64,000 nt of DNA, taken from contig CALXUN010000001.1 of assembly GCA_944391705.1 (NCBI GenBank), positions 62,001 to 126,000 of the forward strand, in the 5' to 3' direction. Positions 60,800-64,000 of this stretch are shown piece after piece. The position numbers and the translations under genes are program-made. The DNA comes from an uncultured Alphaproteobacteria bacterium. GTDB taxonomy: Bacteria; Pseudomonadota; Alphaproteobacteria; RF32; CAG-239. How positions within the stretch are numbered: position 1 is the stretch's first letter; the number at the start of each line of letters is the position of its first letter. The notes under the pieces were generated by a model, which worked only from the letters and a program-made list of their open reading frames with translations, did not search any database and had not been told where the DNA came from.

Positions 60800-61564
60800 A
60801 TGGCAGAAGTTAAAATATCAATACGCAACCTATATAAGGCTTTTGGAAAGAAACAGGTTTTAAATGGCGTTAACCTGGATGTTCGTACCGGAGAATCTCT
60901 GGTGGTCATCGGCGGATCCGGAACCGGAAAATCCGTGTTGATTAAGTGTATTCAGGGGTTATTAACGCCGGATATGGGGTCTATAAAAATTGACGGCAAA
61001 GAAATTGTCGGTGCCCGGGAAAGTTTAAGAAGCGATATTCATAGCAAAATGGGGATGCTGTTTCAGGGCGGGGCACTTTTTGACAGTTTAAGCGTTTGGG
61101 AAAATGTGGCTTTTTCATTGCTGGAAAATCGTAAAACGAACCGGGAAAAAGCCAAAACGGAAGCTGTAAGAGTTTTGCGTCAGGTTGGTTTGGCGCCGGA
61201 CGTGGCTGATTTGTCCCCGTCTGAATTATCCGGCGGTATGCAAAAGCGTGTCGGCCTGGCGCGTGCCGTTATAACCCGTCCGGAAATAATCTTTTTTGAC
61301 GAGCCGACAACAGGCCTGGATCCGATTATGGCCGATGTTATCAATGACCTGATTATTGAATCTGCCAAAGGGCTTGGTGCAACAACATTAACAATCACAC
61401 ATGATATGGCATCGGTGCGTAAAATTGCCGACCGGGTGGCCATGCTTTACAAAGGCAAAATCATCTGGCAGGGTACGGTCAAAGAAATGGATAAAACCGA
61501 TGATCCGTATGTGCGCCAGTTTATCAACGGATGCTCGCAAGGACCGATAAAAGTGGAAATTTAA
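60800..61564 (+). CDS. mlaF: MlaF-type ABC transporter ATPase
   Basis: ATPase of the Mla system. Walker A GGSGTGKSVLIK is near residue 38, the signature LSGGMQKRVGLARA near 145, Walker B IIFFDEPTTGLDP near 168, and ITHDMASVRKIADRVAML follows (key THD). The 254 residues are usual. It lies 2 bases before radA, so it is the same operon. Confidence 0.95.
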   Translation: MAEVKISIRNLYKAFGKKQVLNGVNLDVRTGESLVVIGGSGTGKSVLIKCIQGLLTPDMGSIKIDGKEIVGARESLRSDIHSKMGMLFQGGALFDSLSVWENVAFSLLENRKTNREKAKTEAVRVLRQVGLAPDVADLSPSELSGGMQKRVGLARAVITRPEIIFFDEPTTGLDPIMADVINDLIIESAKGLGATTLTITHDMASVRKIADRVAMLYKGKIIWQGTVKEMDKTDDPYVRQFINGCSQGPIKVEI

Positions 61565-61566
61565 AA

Positions 61567-62934
61567 ATGTCAAAGAAAAATGCCATAGAATATGTTTGCC
61601 GGCAATGCGGCGCGGTTTATCCCAAGTGGCAGGGCAAATGCGATGCCTGCGGCGAATGGAATACAATTGAAGAAGAAAAGCCAGAGGGCGGCGGTTTTTC
61701 GATTCTGCCTAATAAGAAAAAAGGAGAAATGATAGAGTTTGTGCCGCTAAGCGGAACGGCACAAAGCTTTAAAAGACTGGCAACAAACATAAAAGAAATT
61801 GACCGGGTAACCGGTGGCGGCTTAGTGCCGGGATCTGCCATTTTGGTCGGCGGCGATCCGGGAATTGGTAAATCAACATTATTATTGCAGGTTTGTGCCG
61901 GCGTTGCCGGTTTATCACCGGAGTATGACTGCTATTATATTTCCGGTGAAGAAGCCATAGACCAGGTGCGGATTCGTGCTCAAAGGCTCGGACTTGCCGA
62001 TTCGCCGGTTAAACTGGCCAGTACCACCGAAGTTAAAGATATTGTTGCGACATTATCCAAAGCCCGTCCGTCTGTTGTCATCATTGATTCAATCCAGACG
62101 ATGTATCTTGAAGAAGTTGAATCCACCCCGGGCAGTGTATCACAGGTTCGCGCCTGCGCTTATGAGCTGATTAAGCTGGCCAAGAAAAAAGGCTTTGTTC
62201 TGTTTTTGGTCGGCCATGTAACCAAGCAGGGGGCGATTGCCGGTCCGCGGGTTTTGGAACACATGGTTGATACGGTTTTATATTTTGAAGGCGAACGCGG
62301 GCATCATTTCCGTATATTACGTGCGGTTAAAAACCGCTATGGTGCGACCGATGAAATCGGCGTTTTTGAAATGCAGGATAAAGGCCTGGTTGAAGTTGAA
62401 AATCCTTCGGCCCTGTTTTTGGCCGAACGCCAGGGCAATGTTTCCGGCTCCTGTGTTTTTGCCGGTATAGAGGGATCTCGCCCTGTTTTGGTCGAAATTC
62501 AGGCTTTGGTCAGTCCCAGCGGCTATTCCAGTCCCAAACGGGCGGTTGTCGGTTGGGATTCTAACCGCCTGGCGATGATTTTGGCTGTTTTGGAAGCGCG
62601 TTGCGGCATGAATTTCAGTTCACAGGATGTTTATTTAAATATTGCCGGCGGATTGAAAATTTCTGAACCGGCGGCGGATTTGGCCGTGGCCATGGCGGTT
62701 ATTTCATCATTAACAAACAAACCGCTGCCCTCGGACATGGTCATTTTCGGCGAAATCGGCTTATCAGGTGAAATCCGGGCAGTAAGCCAGCCTAATTTGC
62801 GTTTAAAAGAAGCTTGCAAACTAGGCTTTACCAGCGCTATTGTTCCGCCGGGATCCGGCAAAGATAAAAAAATCGGCACAATGTCTGCTTATGAAATCGG
62901 CAATGTCCACCGGCTTATCAATTGGTTTAATTAG
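61567..62934 (+). CDS. radA: DNA repair protein RadA
   Basis: RecA-like branch-migration helper. An N-terminal zinc finger YVCRQCGAVYPKWQGKCDACG (about residues 7-27; four Cys) is followed by Walker A GGDPGIGKSTLLL near residue 96, the KNRYG motif near residue 257, and a Lon-protease-like C-terminal domain (about 300-455, ISEPAADLAVAMAVISS). The frame opens at 61531, inside mlaF, but the family start is the ATG at 61567 (455 residues). Confidence 0.96.
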   Translation: MSKKNAIEYVCRQCGAVYPKWQGKCDACGEWNTIEEEKPEGGGFSILPNKKKGEMIEFVPLSGTAQSFKRLATNIKEIDRVTGGGLVPGSAILVGGDPGIGKSTLLLQVCAGVAGLSPEYDCYYISGEEAIDQVRIRAQRLGLADSPVKLASTTEVKDIVATLSKARPSVVIIDSIQTMYLEEVESTPGSVSQVRACAYELIKLAKKKGFVLFLVGHVTKQGAIAGPRVLEHMVDTVLYFEGERGHHFRILRAVKNRYGATDEIGVFEMQDKGLVEVENPSALFLAERQGNVSGSCVFAGIEGSRPVLVEIQALVSPSGYSSPKRAVVGWDSNRLAMILAVLEARCGMNFSSQDVYLNIAGGLKISEPAADLAVAMAVISSLTNKPLPSDMVIFGEIGLSGEIRAVSQPNLRLKEACKLGFTSAIVPPGSGKDKKIGTMSAYEIGNVHRLINWFN

Positions 62935-62942
62935 GAGAGGAT

Positions 62943-63701
62943 ATGCAGCAGCTTAACAACCTTGACGTCATTATTTTGATTATTACGGCAATTTCGGCAT
63001 TAATTGCTTTGTGCCGGGGTTTTATAAAAGAAGTTTTATCAATCGTCGGCTGGGTTCTGGCTGCAATCGTTGTGTTTTATACTTTGCCGGTTTTAACGCC
63101 GCTGGCACAAAAATATATAGCCAGTTCGTTAATGGCCGGTCTGGTGACCGCATTGCTGGTTTTAATCGTTTTTTACATCATCTGGCTGTTAAGCACCGAT
63201 AAAATGATAGGCAAGGTCCGTACCAGCAAACTAAGCGCTCTGGACAGGTTTTTAGGCCTGTTGTTCGGAATTTTGCGTGCCTGTCTGCTTGTTATTTTAT
63301 TTAACATTTTGATGACCTGGATGTTGCCCGAAGAATCTGAATCCGAAATGTTTAAGGAATCACGTTATTTTACATTGGCCGGAAAATTTGCCGAACCGCT
63401 TGAGAGCCTTATTCCGCAATCGACGATTGACTTAATCCGGGATAAAAGCGCCGAAGTCGGCTTAAGCGGAAAATCTGAAGAGAAAAAAGAGCAGGAAAAA
63501 GAAGAAGTCAAAGAGGAAGAAGCAATCACGGAAGAGCAGAAAGCGCAAGAAGAAATTGATGAGCTTTTTGAAAAACTGGCACAGCCCAAAATCGAAAAAA
63601 TAGCCACGGAAAAAACAAAAGAAAAGACAGAAGAATTTACCGGCTATAAAGAAGACGAAACCGATAATCTTGACCGTCTGATTGAAACAACCGTAGAATA
63701 A
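62943..63701 (+). CDS. cvpA: CvpA family membrane protein
   Basis: Four membrane segments (about 5-25, 28-50, 60-82, 105-125) with the family's early ITAISALIALCRGFIKEVLSI motif (about residues 15-35; key RGFIKE) and GLLFGILRACLL. CvpA relatives are tied to colicin V production and envelope functions. From about 165 the tail is Lys/Glu-rich and probably disordered, longer than usual. AGGAG precedes the ATG and radA is 8 bases upstream. Confidence 0.9.
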   Translation: MQQLNNLDVIILIITAISALIALCRGFIKEVLSIVGWVLAAIVVFYTLPVLTPLAQKYIASSLMAGLVTALLVLIVFYIIWLLSTDKMIGKVRTSKLSALDRFLGLLFGILRACLLVILFNILMTWMLPEESESEMFKESRYFTLAGKFAEPLESLIPQSTIDLIRDKSAEVGLSGKSEEKKEQEKEEVKEEEAITEEQKAQEEIDELFEKLAQPKIEKIATEKTKEKTEEFTGYKEDETDNLDRLIETTVE

Positions 63702-63711
63702 TCAGTTCATT

Positions 63712-63752
63712 AAAAAAGCAGCCCGCTGATTTAATCAACAGGCTGCTTCAAA
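63712..63752. terminator. Bidirectional terminator
   Basis: The AGCAGCC/GGCTGCT hairpin (with a longer central TGATT/AATCA) lies between cvpA and the convergent gene at the right edge. Confidence 0.75.
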
Positions 63753-63795
63753 TATTCAAATATAAAAACAGTTACATCAGAAAAAGTAATAATTG

Positions 63796-64000
63796 TTATT
63801 CATCAATATTAAGGGTTTTAAGCCTTTCAACCAACAATGCTTCATTAAAATTAATTGTTGCCGGCGCTTGTATGCCACGGGTAATTTTTTGCCGGATAAC
63901 TTCTTTATTAAGCTCTTCTGCGTCTTCTTTTAAAGTCAGGGCATGCTGCCACTGAAAACGAGCCTCGTCTTTTCGCCCTACCAGCCAATAAGCATCACCC
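63796..64000 (-). CDS. TPR-containing protein, C-terminal end only
   Basis: The last 67 codons of a leftward gene continue beyond the window. The visible part begins with a TPR-like helix pair (AYWLVGRKDEARFQWQHAL) and ends in LLVERLKTLNIDE. This resembles the C-terminal end of alphaproteobacterial tetratricopeptide outer-membrane or periplasmic proteins. Role unknown. Confidence 0.7.
   Translation of the reverse strand, partial: GDAYWLVGRKDEARFQWQHALTLKEDAEELNKEVIRQKITRGIQAPATINFNEALLVERLKTLNIDE

Overview
The window reads as an origin-proximal piece of the chromosome of an alphaproteobacterium with moderately low GC, probably host- or gut-associated. The evidence is the gene block mnmE-mnmG-PHP-rsmG-parA-parB next to rho and coaE-dnaQ, perfect 16-bp parS sites inside mnmG and rsmG, a short alphaproteobacterial-type HPr kinase, an IalB-family protein, and a Mic60/mitofilin-like gene beside tsaD. 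I cannot name the species. Coding density is high and most genes are housekeeping.

Layout. 0-8 kb: a BI-1 membrane protein, copy 1 of a duplicated RNA plus small-protein locus, a RgpF-type polysaccharide gene, two nitroreductases, tRNA-Ser, a degenerate M16 peptidase, a histidine phosphatase, a split chromate transporter and tRNA-Leu. Both tRNA genes are followed by a partial copy of their own 3' end with a shared GC-rich core between the copies. 8-25 kb: psd-pssA, then a mostly leftward block (a small lipoprotein, a membrane protein, an M49-like peptidase, an AMMECR1-like protein, a HAD phosphatase, serS, dnaE, eno, rho). It is interrupted by rightward genes for a zinc-ribbon protein, a dCMP deaminase, an orphan NarL-type regulator and copy 2 of the RNA plus small-protein locus. 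25.1-25.56 kb: an AT-rich non-coding stretch with DnaA boxes, the probable replication origin. Leftward genes on its left and rightward genes on its right agree with replication leaving in both directions. 25.5-34.3 kb: coaE, dnaQ, mnmE, mnmG, rsmG, parA and parB with parS sites in coding sequence.

34-50 kb: a Cys-rich secreted protein, CCA-adding enzyme, an IalB-like protein, rlmN, a CDF transporter, a gliding-type ABC transporter with a three-module fusion protein, anmK, tyrS, an IS605-like hairpin array without a transposase, an unknown two-gene cassette, and an ADP-dependent sugar kinase unusual for a proteobacterium. 50-64 kb, almost all rightward: tsaD, nth, a Bat (aerotolerance-type) operon, a nuclease, tsaE, hprK, mlaE-mlaF, radA, cvpA, and at the right edge the end of a leftward TPR gene.

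The strongest candidates for something undescribed are: (1) the duplicated unit made of promoter, structured RNA of about 160 nt, intrinsic terminator and small HTH-like protein. Its helices covary between the copies while loop sequences are fixed, and a conserved anti-Shine-Dalgarno segment lies just before the terminator. (2) The pair of tRNA-3'-end duplications carrying a common structured core at two unrelated tRNA genes.
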